Shown here piece after piece: positions 6,826 through 15,442 of a stretch of DNA of 64,000 bases (position 1 is the first letter of the stretch; the number at the start of each line of letters is the position of its first letter). The stretch comes from Haloechinothrix halophila YIM 93223 (GTDB lineage Bacteria > Actinomycetota > Actinomycetes > Mycobacteriales > Pseudonocardiaceae). A program made the translations under genes and the position numbers. Under the pieces are notes generated by a model that had not been told where the DNA came from, made no database searches, and was given only the letters and a program-made list of their open reading frames with translations. The stretch spans positions 2,833,751-2,897,750 of the forward strand of contig NZ_KI632509.1 in the NCBI RefSeq assembly GCF_000504245.1, given 5' to 3'.

Positions 6826-7689
6826 GTGGCGGTGGTGCGCGAGTAGCCCGAACTCGCGAGCTTCGGTGACCGGTGTCGCGGTGCTGCAGGAGCCGTAGCT
6901 GACCAGCAGCCGCCGGGTCGCGGCGATCGTTGCCGCGCTGAGTCCAGCCACCCTGGCAAGCAGCGTCGCACGGTCGGTCGTCCGTAGCGTATCGGCGACA
7001 GCGATCACGTTAGCGCTCTCGACGGCGTCGGCGGCCGCGGCCAGCAGGTTGAGGTAGCCGTGGTGGACGAACCCGGTGGCGGGGTCGATGTAGCGCACCG
7101 CGTGATGCAACCCTGCGGTCGCTTTCACCGCCACGTCCGCCCTCGCAGCCGTTACAAGGGCACCCGCCAACATTTCGGGGCTGGGAAACAGCTCCGCGCG
7201 GATGCCTCCGCAGCGCAGCTTGAGCCGAAACGCGTCCCGTCGCGCCGCGATCGCGGCCACCAGTTCGGCCACCTCAGACCACGATGCCGGTTCGGCGAAC
7301 ACCGGGATGCCCGGTGCGACCCCAGCGGCGTCCAGTGCGCCGGCGACCACCTCCAGCGCGGCCGCGGGTGTGGCGGCGTCGACGCGGGCCAGCGGGAATT
7401 CCACCATTGACAACTCCAGCCGCGCATCGCCGGTGATCCCGGCGACCACCTCGGTCAATCCGTCGGAACCGGTGTCGGCGATCAGACCTAGCCGGAACTG
7501 GTCGGCGTTGGCCAACTCCGCGCGCAGCTCACCGAGGCGCGATGCCGGGCACAGGAACCGGTGTGTGAGCACCGCACTGTCCTCGGCGAGGTCGGAGCGA
7601 TGCCGCGCAACGGCGTCCGGCATGGCGAGCGCCGTCGGCGGAAACAGCCCGGCATCATCAACCAGCCCGTCCAGCAACGTCGTGGTCAT
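6814..7689 (-). CDS. Conserved protein of homogentisate operons, function unknown
   Basis: 291 residues, soluble, no signal peptide or membrane segment. It opens MTTTLLDGLVDDAGLFPP, contains regularly spaced strand/helix units such as FRLKLRCGGIRAELFPS and VKATAGLHHAVRY, and is rich in Ala, as in alpha/beta-barrel proteins. I know similar 'DDAGLFPP' proteins only as uncharacterised neighbours of homogentisate dioxygenase genes. The start overlaps the dioxygenase stop by 4 bp (ATGA at 7686-7689), so the two are translated together. A role in handling maleylacetoacetate (isomerisation) would fill a gap, because no maleylacetoacetate isomerase gene is visible, but that is inference. Confidence 0.7.
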   Translation of the reverse strand: MTTTLLDGLVDDAGLFPPTALAMPDAVARHRSDLAEDSAVLTHRFLCPASRLGELRAELANADQFRLGLIADTGSDGLTEVVAGITGDARLELSMVEFPLARVDAATPAAALEVVAGALDAAGVAPGIPVFAEPASWSEVAELVAAIAARRDAFRLKLRCGGIRAELFPSPEMLAGALVTAARADVAVKATAGLHHAVRYIDPATGFVHHGYLNLLAAAADAVESANVIAVADTLRTTDRATLLARVAGLSAATIAATRRLLVSYGSCSTATPVTEAREFGLLAHHRHDRS

Positions 7690-8891
7690 GTCGGCTCCCC
7701 TGCCGCCCAGGTCCAGGCGTAGCCGTCATCCTCGGCGGCGATGCCGCCCTCGCCGAGCTGCAGCGGACGGAAGGTGTCGACCATGACGGCGAGCTCGTCG
7801 AAGAACTCCACGCCGACGCTGCGCTCGTAGGCGCCCGGTTGTGGCCCGTGGGAATGGCCGCCGGGATGCAGGCTGATCGAGCCAGGCCCGATGCCCGAAC
7901 CCTTGCGGGCCTCGTAGTCGCCGCCGCAGTAGAACATCACCTCGTCGGAGTCCACATTGGAGTGGTAGTACGGCACCGGGATCGCCTGTGGGTGGTAGTC
8001 CACCTTGCGGGGCACGAAGTTGCAGATGACGAAGTTGTGACCCTCGAACACCTGGTGCGCCGGTGGCGGCTGGTGCACCCGCCCGGTGATCGGCTCGAAA
8101 TCGGCGATGTTGAACGTGTATGGGTACATGCAGCCGTCCCAGCCGACGACGTCGAACGGGTGCTTCGGGTAGACGTAGCGGGTGCCGGTGATCCCGCCGG
8201 GGCCTCGGTGTTTGACCAGCACATCGACGTCGGTGCCGTCGTGTAGTAGCGGCTCGGCAGGGCCGTGCAGGTCGCGCTCGCAGAACGGCGCGTGCTCCAG
8301 CAGTTGCCCGAACCGGGACAGGTAGCGGCGCGCGGGGATGATGTGCGAGTTCGCCTCGATGACGTACGCGCGCAACGGCTCATCGGCGTCCGGCAGCCAC
8401 CGGTGCGTGGTCGCCCTCGGCAGGATCACGTAGTCGCCCTGGCGCACCGGCAGCGCACCGAAGACCGTCTCCACCGTGCCCGAGCCGGACTCGACGTAGA
8501 CGCACTCGTCGCCGACCGCGTTGCGATACAGCGGCGATGTCTCTCCCGCCACGACATAGGAGATGCGCACGTCATCGTTGCCCAGCACCATTCTGCGGCC
8601 GGTGACCGGATCAACCGACTTCCACGCCATGCTGTCCACGTCACCGAACAGCTCGTGCAACCTCAAATGGCGAGGCTTGAGCGGATGATTCGCCGTCAAC
8701 GTCTGATCGGGTAGCTGCCACGGCTGCGCGTCGGAGATCGCCGACGGGATGTAGCGGTGATACAGCAGCGAGGAGTCGCTGGCGAACCCTTCCTCCCCCA
8801 TCAGCTCCTCGTAGTACAACCCGCCATCGGAACGCCGGTGCTGGGTGTGTCGCTTCGGTGGGACGTTGCCCACCTGCCGGTAGTACGCCAT
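7686..8891 (-). CDS. hmgA: Homogentisate 1,2-dioxygenase
   Basis: 401 residues from ATG 8889-8891 (GAGGAG ribosome site). Begins MAYYRQVGNVPPKRH and keeps the HGD cupin features: YVESGSGTVETVFG, GDYVILPRATTHRW, and the iron-site region FDVVGWDGCMYPYTFNI ... YYHSNVDSDEVMFYCGGDY. The enzyme opens the ring of homogentisate to 4-maleylacetoacetate using Fe(II) and O2. Somewhat shorter than the human type (about 445), typical of the actinobacterial/proteobacterial short form. Follows the FAD monooxygenase by 10 bp in the operon. Confidence 0.95.
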   Translation of the reverse strand: MAYYRQVGNVPPKRHTQHRRSDGGLYYEELMGEEGFASDSSLLYHRYIPSAISDAQPWQLPDQTLTANHPLKPRHLRLHELFGDVDSMAWKSVDPVTGRRMVLGNDDVRISYVVAGETSPLYRNAVGDECVYVESGSGTVETVFGALPVRQGDYVILPRATTHRWLPDADEPLRAYVIEANSHIIPARRYLSRFGQLLEHAPFCERDLHGPAEPLLHDGTDVDVLVKHRGPGGITGTRYVYPKHPFDVVGWDGCMYPYTFNIADFEPITGRVHQPPPAHQVFEGHNFVICNFVPRKVDYHPQAIPVPYYHSNVDSDEVMFYCGGDYEARKGSGIGPGSISLHPGGHSHGPQPGAYERSVGVEFFDELAVMVDTFRPLQLGEGGIAAEDDGYAWTWAAGEPT

Positions 8892-8901
8892 GGGTGGCTC
8901 C

Positions 8902-10503
8902 TCAGGACGTCGGTTGCGGTGCCGAGACGGCGGCGGTCGCTCGACGCAGCGCGGTGGCGACGTCGCCGCTGGCCGGGCGGGTGAGCACGGCGGCGACGTG
9001 CGCGTCGGGCCGCACGACCCAAACCTCGCCGGGCCGGGCGGCGAGCGCCTCAGCCGCGACGTCGTCGAGCTCAAGCACCCGGGCCGGTGCCGCCGTCGCG
9101 CCTGCGGCCGCGTTCCGCAGCGCGGCCTGGTCGGTCTCGTGGGTTGTCAGCAGCAGGAACCCGTCGCGGGCGACCTCGCGCAACCGCGTCGCTGATCCCG
9201 CGACGGTGATCGGAAAGTCCGGCACGATCACTCCTGGCGCAGGGTCGGGTGCGCTGCCACGTGGTGGTCGACCCGCGAACGGGCGGCGGGGATCGGGCGT
9301 CGTCAGTGGCGAGTCGACGTACCAGAACGGTTCGGCGAACCGGCCGGAGTCGACCTCGGGCCGGGCGGCGGGATCGTGGGCGGCGCGCTCAAGGACGTCT
9401 CGTCGCCGCTTGCGTTGTGCGTCGTCCTGCGGCACCAGGAAGTCCATCGTGGCCGTGGTGACCTCGATGTTCTCGTGCGCGGCCGCGTGACGCTCGGCGT
9501 GGTAGGACTCCAGCAGTTCTTCACCTGCCCAGCCGTGCAGCACGAACGCGAGCTTCCACGCGGCGTTCTCCGCATCGCCCACCCCGGAGTTCAGCCCGCG
9601 CGCGCCAAACGGCGACACCAAGTGCGCGCTGTCACCGGCAAGCAGCACCCGCCCGACTCGCATTCGATCCGCGATGCGGGAGTGGAACCGGTACACCGAT
9701 TGCCAGACGATCTCGTACGGCCGATCGCCGATGATCGCGCGGATGCGCGCGTCCAGCGCACCGCTGGACTGCTCGGCGGCAAGGTCGTAGTCGGCCGGCA
9801 CTTGCCAGTCGATGCGGAACGTCGAGTCCGGGCACGGGTGGATGAGGACCTGCCTGCCCGGGTTCCACTCCGGATCGAAGTAGAACCGCCGCTCATGGGC
9901 CCAGTCGGGCAGATCGGCGCGAATGTCGCAGATGAGGAACCGGTCGTCGAAGGAGTACCCGTCGAACGACACCCCCAACGCGCGACGCAGCTCATCGCCG
10001 CGCGCCCCGGCGCAGACGACCGCGTAGGCCGCGGTCACGGTCTCCTCGCGGTGCGGTGTCGCACAATGCACCACGACACCGGACGCGTTCTGCTCGATGC
10101 CGATCGCGGTATGGTTCCACCACACATCGATCAGCGGCTCAGCCGCGATCCGCTCGTCAAGCAGCTCCTCGGTACGTGCCTGCGAGATGTTGACGAACGG
10201 TGGCAGGCAAGACTTGCCAGGGTCGGGCAGGGCGTAGCTGAACAATTCCCGGTCACGGTAGAAGGTGCGGGCGGTGGTCCAGGTCAGCCCCTCGGCGGCG
10301 ATCCGCTTGCCCACACCGACCACCTCCCACACGTCAAGGACGTCCTGTTGCTGGCAGATCGCCTTCGAGCCGACCAGGTCCCGCTCCGGCCGCCCGTCGA
10401 GCACGGTCACGGCGACACCCCAGCGCGCGAGCAACAGCGCGGTCGTTTGGCCGACCGGCCCGTTGCCGATGACCACGACCCGGCCTGGTGATGTCTCGTT
10501 CAT
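8902..10503 (-). CDS. FAD-dependent aromatic monooxygenase (MhpA/PHBH-like)
   Basis: 533 residues from ATG 10501-10503 (GGAG ribosome site). VVIGNGPVGQTTALLLARWG (residues about 10-29) is the FAD dinucleotide fold, and GRVLLAGDSAHLVSPFGARGLNSGVGDAENAAWKL the second FAD motif of class A monooxygenases. The C-terminal 150 residues form the thioredoxin-like domain seen in MhpA and related phenol hydroxylases. Being in front of homogentisate dioxygenase in the same transcript, it probably makes homogentisate (for example from a 3-hydroxyphenylacetate) ; the exact substrate is inferred. No 4-hydroxyphenylpyruvate dioxygenase is present in the window, so tyrosine need not be the source. Confidence 0.85.
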   Translation of the reverse strand: MNETSPGRVVVIGNGPVGQTTALLLARWGVAVTVLDGRPERDLVGSKAICQQQDVLDVWEVVGVGKRIAAEGLTWTTARTFYRDRELFSYALPDPGKSCLPPFVNISQARTEELLDERIAAEPLIDVWWNHTAIGIEQNASGVVVHCATPHREETVTAAYAVVCAGARGDELRRALGVSFDGYSFDDRFLICDIRADLPDWAHERRFYFDPEWNPGRQVLIHPCPDSTFRIDWQVPADYDLAAEQSSGALDARIRAIIGDRPYEIVWQSVYRFHSRIADRMRVGRVLLAGDSAHLVSPFGARGLNSGVGDAENAAWKLAFVLHGWAGEELLESYHAERHAAAHENIEVTTATMDFLVPQDDAQRKRRRDVLERAAHDPAARPEVDSGRFAEPFWYVDSPLTTPDPRRPFAGRPPRGSAPDPAPGVIVPDFPITVAGSATRLREVARDGFLLLTTHETDQAALRNAAAGATAAPARVLELDDVAAEALAARPGEVWVVRPDAHVAAVLTRPASGDVATALRRATAAVSAPQPTS

Positions 10504-10520
10504 GTCGTCTCCGGATCCGG

Positions 10521-10568
10521 AGTCGTGAGTGCGTAGCAGGGTTAGAACCCTCATCCGCACTCACGACT
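10521..10568. repeat. Intergenic palindrome, copy 2
   Basis: Thirteen-base arms AGTCGTGAGTGCG (10521-10533) and complement (10556-10568), with a perfect inner stem AGGGTT (10538-10543)/AACCCT (10546-10551). Against copy 1 the sequence changes are paired (GCC/GGC became GCG/CGC; the mismatch AACTCT became AACCCT), so the folded structure is conserved. As at copy 1, the element provides the TCG-TGA end of the gene before it, here the MBL gene. Confidence 0.8.
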
Positions 10569-11523
10569 GCAGCTGGTCCCAGACCGCGCGGTCGCGCTCG
10601 GCGGTCCAGATCGTCGGCCGCTGGACACCGGACAGTTCCTCCCACACCCGTGCGACGTCGAACGGCAGGCAGTGCTCGAAAATCGGCCAGTTCCCATAGT
10701 CATCGGCCAACGCGGCATGGGCGGCGTCGAACGCATCCTTGAGGGCGCCGCCACGCTTCCGCACCGCGTCGACCTCGCGCAGCATCACGTCGAGGAAATG
10801 CCGGGTCTGGCCGATGGCGGCGGTGACCGCGTCGCGCCCATGTACCACCGCTCCCCTGCCACCGACCAGCGCCTCCGCACCCAACGCAGCCACAGCATCC
10901 AAAGTCGACGTCGACCAGTCACGATGAAACGCATCGCCGGTATAAAGCGCGGCCTGGGCCTCAACCAAGTCACCCGCGAACAGAATCCGCCGCCGCGGCA
11001 ACCACGCCACGAGGTCACCCTCGGTGTGACCCCGCCCCAGGTAACGCAGCTCCAACGCGCCCCGGTCACCACCAAGGTCAATAGTGACGGCATCACTGAA
11101 CGTCAACGTCGGCCACGTCAAACCAGGAATCGACTCCGGACCGTCGAACAACCGAGGCATCCGACCCAACTCCGATACCCAATCCTGCTCACCACGCTCA
11201 GCGATCAACCCACGCGTGTTGTCATGCGCGACAATCACCTCCGCGCCAAACGCGCTCGCCCCCAGCACCCGCACCGCGTGATAATGCGACAGCACCAGAT
11301 ACCGCACCCGCTTATCGGTGTACTCACGCAGCTTCCCCAACCACTTCCGCGCCGCGACCGGAGTCGCCAACGCCTCAAAACACACCAGAAAGTCCTCCCC
11401 CTCGACCGCGCCAACATTCGGATCACCCTCCGCCGTCAACGCATAGACACCGTCAGCAAGCACCTCCAGCCGCTGCTCCTTCTCGGTCAGGTCGGTTGAG
11501 GACGCGAATGCCTTGGTAGCCAT
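10561..11523 (-). CDS. MBL-fold protein with altered metal site
   Basis: 320 residues from ATG 11521-11523; AGGGAG lies 8 bases upstream. The metallo-beta-lactamase fold is clear (EGEDFLVCFEALAT, RYLVLSHYHAVRVLGAS, LGRGHTEGDLVAWLPRRRILFAGDLVEAQA), but the signature HxHxDH reads H80-Y-H82-A-V84-R85: the Asp and third His are replaced. GHTEGD and AGD keep other ligands. First gene of the homogentisate operon, so a hydrolase or lactonase role in aromatic breakdown is likely, with at most one metal bound. C-terminal 80 residues are helical. Ends in the palindrome at 10521-10568. Confidence 0.82.
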   Translation of the reverse strand: MATKAFASSTDLTEKEQRLEVLADGVYALTAEGDPNVGAVEGEDFLVCFEALATPVAARKWLGKLREYTDKRVRYLVLSHYHAVRVLGASAFGAEVIVAHDNTRGLIAERGEQDWVSELGRMPRLFDGPESIPGLTWPTLTFSDAVTIDLGGDRGALELRYLGRGHTEGDLVAWLPRRRILFAGDLVEAQAALYTGDAFHRDWSTSTLDAVAALGAEALVGGRGAVVHGRDAVTAAIGQTRHFLDVMLREVDAVRKRGGALKDAFDAAHAALADDYGNWPIFEHCLPFDVARVWEELSGVQRPTIWTAERDRAVWDQLQS

Positions 11524-11549
11524 CACGACCACTCCCTAATGATCAAAGC

Positions 11550-11915
11550 TTTTATTACGGCTGGAGCTGGCCGGGGTTCCGAGTGCTGTTCGTGCTCTGG
11601 CTGGCGGGACCGCTGGAGGCGAAGCGGATCGCCGAGCTGTCGGGCATGAGCCGCGCTGCCGTGTCCGCCCTGGTCAAGACTCTGGAACGGGATGGCATGG
11701 TGACCCGCGAACGCGCGACCCATGACCGCAGGGCGCTCCAGCTGGCCCTCACCGACAAGGGCCACGACGCCATCACCGGGGCGTTCGAGGAGCACAACAA
11801 GCGAGAGCAGGCGTGGGCAGGAACGCTCACCCGGCCCGAGTTGACCGTCCTCATCGGCCTACTGGAGAAGCTCATGCACGGCGCCCAGGCCACCGAGATC
11901 AAGCGCCGCTCCTGA
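11550..11915 (+). pseudogene. MarR-family regulator lacking its N-terminus
   Basis: From GTG 11583 a 110-residue winged-helix protein can be read: AKRIAELSGMSRAAVSALVKTLERDGMVTRE is the helix-turn-helix, RATHDRRALQLALTDKG the wing. The same frame continues upstream as FYYGWSWPGFRV, which is also MarR-like, but back to the TAG at 11517-11519 there is no ATG, GTG or TTG. About 40 residues of the usual N-terminal dimerisation helix are therefore missing, and the break lies near 11541-11555 in the promoter region of the divergent MBL gene. A short protein could still be made from the GTG at 11583, but without a ribosome site. Confidence 0.65.
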
Positions 11916-11976
11916 GCGAGCCCGGCGCCGCAAAACTAGTAAAATCTTTTCGGAAATCATCTAAGCGACGGGGAGC

Positions 11977-12750
11977 TCAGTCGCTCCCCGTTCGCTCCAC
12001 CTCGCGCAGGTCACTACCGGAAAGGCGATCCCGCAGGTCGTCGGCCGCTCCCATCGCGGTCTCGGCGACGGCAGCGGCCGACGGCTCATCGAGGTCTTGC
12101 ACGAACCCGGTCACCGACAGGGCGGCGCGGCAGTGATTACCCGCACCCAGCACAGGGACTGCCACGTCGGCGATCATCGGATCGAGTCCGCCCGCCGAGT
12201 ACGCGTAGCCCTGCTCTCTGACACGCTCGAGCCGCGCCAACAGGTCAGAAATCTCCAGGTCCGCTTGTGCGGCGCGCTCGACGAAAGGCTCGACCTGCGC
12301 TGCACCATTGAATGCGAGCAACACCAACCCACTTGCCGAGCGCCATGGCTCGAAGACCTCGCCGCCGAAACCGAGGAATCGCTGATATCGCACCGACCGC
12401 ACCGCCTCGATGACCCGGCAACCGGCCCGTTCCAGCACCTCGATGCCCGCGATCCGATCCGTCTCCCCTGCCAACCGGTTGAGGACCGGCCGCGCCACGT
12501 CCCCGAGTCCATGCCGTGCGGCCGGACTCTGCGTCATCCGCAGCAGCGCCCAGCCGAGGATGTAGCGGTCGTCCTCATCCCGGACGACGAAGTTGCGTGC
12601 GGCGAGCTCCGCGAGCGAGCGATACGCGGTCGCGCGATGCAGGTCGACTCGCTCCGCCAGCTCGGACAACCGCAGCGGACCGTCGGCCTCGGCGAGCGCG
12701 CTCAGCAGGTCGAGCGCCTTGGCCACCGCACTCCGGTCAGTTCGCGCCAC
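11977..12750 (-). CDS. IclR-family transcriptional regulator
   Basis: 257 residues from a GTG at 12748-12750 with GGAGG six bases before it. Winged helix at residues 8-70 (LRLSELAERVDLHRATAYRSLAELAARNFVV) and a GAF-like effector domain (residues about 80-245) with the family features RYQRFLGFGG and YSAGGLDPMIADVAVPV. Divergent from the amidohydrolase gene, from which it is separated by 86 bp carrying two palindromes, so it most likely controls that gene and itself in response to a small acid or amide. Confidence 0.9.
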   Translation of the reverse strand: MARTDRSAVAKALDLLSALAEADGPLRLSELAERVDLHRATAYRSLAELAARNFVVRDEDDRYILGWALLRMTQSPAARHGLGDVARPVLNRLAGETDRIAGIEVLERAGCRVIEAVRSVRYQRFLGFGGEVFEPWRSASGLVLLAFNGAAQVEPFVERAAQADLEISDLLARLERVREQGYAYSAGGLDPMIADVAVPVLGAGNHCRAALSVTGFVQDLDEPSAAAVAETAMGAADDLRDRLSGSDLREVERTGSD

Positions 12751-12787
12751 AGCGGTCCTCCCTCTTGTTGAAGCTGCATCAGCACTA

Positions 12788-12813
12788 GTAACGTTACAAG
12801 AAACGTATGTTTC
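12788..12813. promoter_or_regulatory. Putative IclR operator in divergent promoter
   Basis: Two palindromes side by side: GTAACGTTAC (12788-12797) is perfect, and GAAAC-GTAT-GTTTC (12800-12813) has 5-bp arms around four bases. They lie 24-49 bp before the amidohydrolase start and 38-63 bp before the IclR start. IclR-family regulators often bind such imperfect 12-16 bp palindromes in shared promoters. Confidence 0.5.
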
Positions 12814-12836
12814 CGTCTACGTAACGGAGCGATGTT

Positions 12837-14498
12837 ATGGCAGGGGTCGATCTCATCCTGCACTCAGGACGGGTGGCCACGCTCGACGGCAGGGACAGCA
12901 TGGCCGAGGCTGTCGCGATCGCCGGCGACCGGATCGCCGCGGTCGGCGCCAACACCGACATTCTGCCCCTTGCCGGACCAGCGACCAGAAGGGTCGATGT
13001 AGCAGGCGGGTCGGTGTTGCCCGGGATCAACGACTCCCACCTGCACCTGCAGTTCTTCGGGCTGTCCCGGCCACCGTTCAGCCTGGACGTCAGCGATCGT
13101 GTCGTGTCCGGCCTCGACGACGTCCGCAGGCTCGTCGCCGAACGAGCCGGCACGATGCCGGCTGGATCGTGGATCACGGGTTGGGGATGGACCGAGCGCT
13201 GCTTCGCCGGGTCGCGCGATCCCGGTGGGCGCCCGCGGAGCGGCGACCTCGATGACGTCAGTACGCACCACCCCGTGCTGCTGACCCACTTCTCCGGTCA
13301 CGCGGCCCTCGCCAACTCGTGCGCCCTCGCCGCGGCCGGGATCACCGCGGACACCCCTGACCCTGACGGTGGCCAGATCGTGCGCGATCCGACATCCGGG
13401 CAACCTACGGGTGAGCTGCACGAGTCGGCGGTCGCGCTGGTCGCCGACGTCGTAGGCGAGCCCACCCCGGCCGACCGGCAGGCCGCGACGCTGGCCGCGA
13501 TGCGTGAACTCAACGCCCTCGGCGTCACGGCCGTCACCGACCCGATCGTGACCCCACCGATGCTGCGCGATTACGTGGCGCTGCACAACGAGGGCACCAT
13601 GACCACGCGGGTGACCACCCTGCTGAACTGGAGCTGGCCCTCGGTAACCACGTCGACATCGGTCATCGAGGAGGCCACGCGTTATGTCGGTGCGGCGACG
13701 GGACTCGGCGACGACTGGCTGCGTGTCGGTGGCTGCAAGCTCTTCGCCGACGGCATCCCGATCCTGCGCTCGGCGTGGATGTCGCGTCCGTATGACGACG
13801 GCTGCTGCGGCTCGCTGGTCACCGACGGCCACAACGACGAGACCCGGCTGGCGACCCTCGGCTCCGTTGTGGACACACTGCACCGCAACCGGTTCCAGGT
13901 GCAGGTGCATGCCACCGGCGACCGCGCCTGCGACGCTGTCATCAACGCGTTCGCCGCCGCGATGGACGCCGACCCATGGCCGCAGGCACGGCATGTCCTG
14001 ATCCACGCGAACCTGCCGAGCGACGACTCAATCCGCACCATGGCCAAGCACGGCTTCGTCGCCAACACCAACGCATTGATCAAGTGGCAGGCTTCGGACG
14101 CGCTGCGTGGCGTCGTCGACGACGAACGGTGGCACCGGAACATACCGGTGCGCTCGCTGCTCGACGCAGGTGTCGTGGTCGCGGACAGCTCCGACGCCCC
14201 AGTGACCTATCCGGACTGGCGGCAAGCGATCGAGACACTCGTACTGCGCGAAGCCAAAGGATCACGAACACTCAGCGGCCCTGACCAGCGCATCAGCCGG
14301 AAGCAGGCGCTACGAGCGTGGACGTCGGCACCGGCCTACCAGGAGGGCAGGGAGGCAGCCAAAGGCAGCATCGCACCCGGGAAACTCGCCGACCTCACGG
14401 TGCTCGCCGAGGACTTCTTCGCCGTCGACGATCACGAGCTGCACAGCCTGACCCCGGTGATGACCATCGTCGGCGGGACCATCAGGCACGAACGTTGA
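12837..14498 (+). CDS. YtcJ-type amidohydrolase
   Basis: 553 residues; GGAG seven bases before the ATG. Composite urease-superfamily fold: N-terminal beta-sandwich (ILHSGRVATLDGRDSMAEAVAIAGDRIAAVG), metal site NDSHLHL (H68, H70), barrel with LTHFSGHAALANS, LRVGGCKLFADGIPIL, QVHATGDRA, HVLIHAN and ADSSDAPVTYPDWRQAI, then the closing sandwich. Members of this group (COG1574) deacylate or hydrolyse amides; substrates are mostly unknown. The neighbouring nitrate/taurine-type importer and IclR suggest uptake and hydrolysis of one N-containing compound. Confidence 0.88.
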   Translation: MAGVDLILHSGRVATLDGRDSMAEAVAIAGDRIAAVGANTDILPLAGPATRRVDVAGGSVLPGINDSHLHLQFFGLSRPPFSLDVSDRVVSGLDDVRRLVAERAGTMPAGSWITGWGWTERCFAGSRDPGGRPRSGDLDDVSTHHPVLLTHFSGHAALANSCALAAAGITADTPDPDGGQIVRDPTSGQPTGELHESAVALVADVVGEPTPADRQAATLAAMRELNALGVTAVTDPIVTPPMLRDYVALHNEGTMTTRVTTLLNWSWPSVTTSTSVIEEATRYVGAATGLGDDWLRVGGCKLFADGIPILRSAWMSRPYDDGCCGSLVTDGHNDETRLATLGSVVDTLHRNRFQVQVHATGDRACDAVINAFAAAMDADPWPQARHVLIHANLPSDDSIRTMAKHGFVANTNALIKWQASDALRGVVDDERWHRNIPVRSLLDAGVVVADSSDAPVTYPDWRQAIETLVLREAKGSRTLSGPDQRISRKQALRAWTSAPAYQEGREAAKGSIAPGKLADLTVLAEDFFAVDDHELHSLTPVMTIVGGTIRHER

Positions 14499-14515
14499 GT
14501 CTCGCGCTCACGTCC

Positions 14516-14607
14516 GCGTGTCCCACCTAGACGACGCCGTGTTCGACGTCGCGGATGGGACACGGCGTCGCGAGCGTGGTGCCCAGAGCCGCGAACGTGG
14601 GACACGC
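14516..14607. terminator. Nested inverted repeats between convergent genes
   Basis: Outer arms GCGTGTCCCAC (14516-14526) and GTGGGACACGC (14597-14607) enclose inner arms CGACGCCGTGT (14532-14542) and ACACGGCGTCG (14560-14570). Both are perfect 11-bp pairs. They lie just past the amidohydrolase stop and before the ATPase stop, so they can serve as a terminator for both strands. Confidence 0.6.
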
Positions 14608-14622
14608 CCACCGGCGAAGTGG

Positions 14623-15432
14623 CTAGCGAGCGCGGATCAGCTCGAAGACCCTGCTGCGCAGCTCGGTGAAGCGGGGGTCGGCCTTCGTCTTCACCTGGTC
14701 ACGGGGGCTTGTGACGTCCACGTCGATGATCTCACGCACCTGGGCGGGAGCGGAGCCGAGCACGACGACCCGATCGGCCAGGTAAACCGCTTCGTCGATG
14801 TCGTGTGTGACGAGCACGATCGTGATCCCGAACTGCTCCCGGACCCTCAGGGTGAGATCCTCGAGCTCGAAGCGAGTCTGCGCGTCCACCGACGCGAACG
14901 GCTCGTCCATCATGAGTACCTCGGGCTGGTAGGCCAGCGCCCGCGCGATCGCGACACGCTGTTGCATTCCGCCGGACAGCTGCCAGGGATACTTGCTAGG
15001 TACGTCCGCGAGCCCGACCGCCTCGAGCGCCTCCTGCGCCCGTGTCCGCCGCTCGCGTTTGGAGATGCCCTTGTTCGACAGCGGCAGGGTGACGTTCTTC
15101 TCCACCGTCAGCCACGGCATCAGCGAGCGAGTGTACTCCTGGAACACCAGCGCCAGCTTCTCCGGCGGCCCGTCGATCTGTATGCCGTCCAGGTAGGACG
15201 CTCCCGAGGTGGGCGGCAGCAACCCGGCAAGGCATTTGAGCAACGTTGTCTTGCCTGCGCCCGATGGGCCGACGATGCAGACGAACTCACCGCTGCGCAC
15301 GTCGAAGTTCAGCCCGTCAAGGACCACCTTCGCCGCCGCACCGGTGCCGTACGTCTTCCGCAGCTCCTCGATCACGAGGCGCTGGTCGGTCTGCTCCGGG
15401 ATGCTCGCTTCGGTCATGACTCCAGTCATCAT
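14623..15432 (-). CDS. ABC importer ATPase, nitrate/sulfonate/taurine type
   Basis: 269 residues from the first of two ATG codons (15430-15432). Walker A GPSGAGKTT, Q-loop LVFQEYTRSLMPWLTV, signature LSGGMQQRVAIARAL, Walker B VLMMDEPFASVD and switch His VTHDIDEA are complete. FQEYTRSLMPWLTVEKNV is typical of the SsuB/TauB/NrtD group. Last gene of a four-gene importer operon (binding protein, two permeases, ATPase), 10 bp after the preceding stop. Confidence 0.9.
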   Translation of the reverse strand: MMTGVMTEASIPEQTDQRLVIEELRKTYGTGAAAKVVLDGLNFDVRSGEFVCIVGPSGAGKTTLLKCLAGLLPPTSGASYLDGIQIDGPPEKLALVFQEYTRSLMPWLTVEKNVTLPLSNKGISKRERRTRAQEALEAVGLADVPSKYPWQLSGGMQQRVAIARALAYQPEVLMMDEPFASVDAQTRFELEDLTLRVREQFGITIVLVTHDIDEAVYLADRVVVLGSAPAQVREIIDVDVTSPRDQVKTKADPRFTELRSRVFELIRAR

Positions 15433-15442
15433 TATCTCGTCC

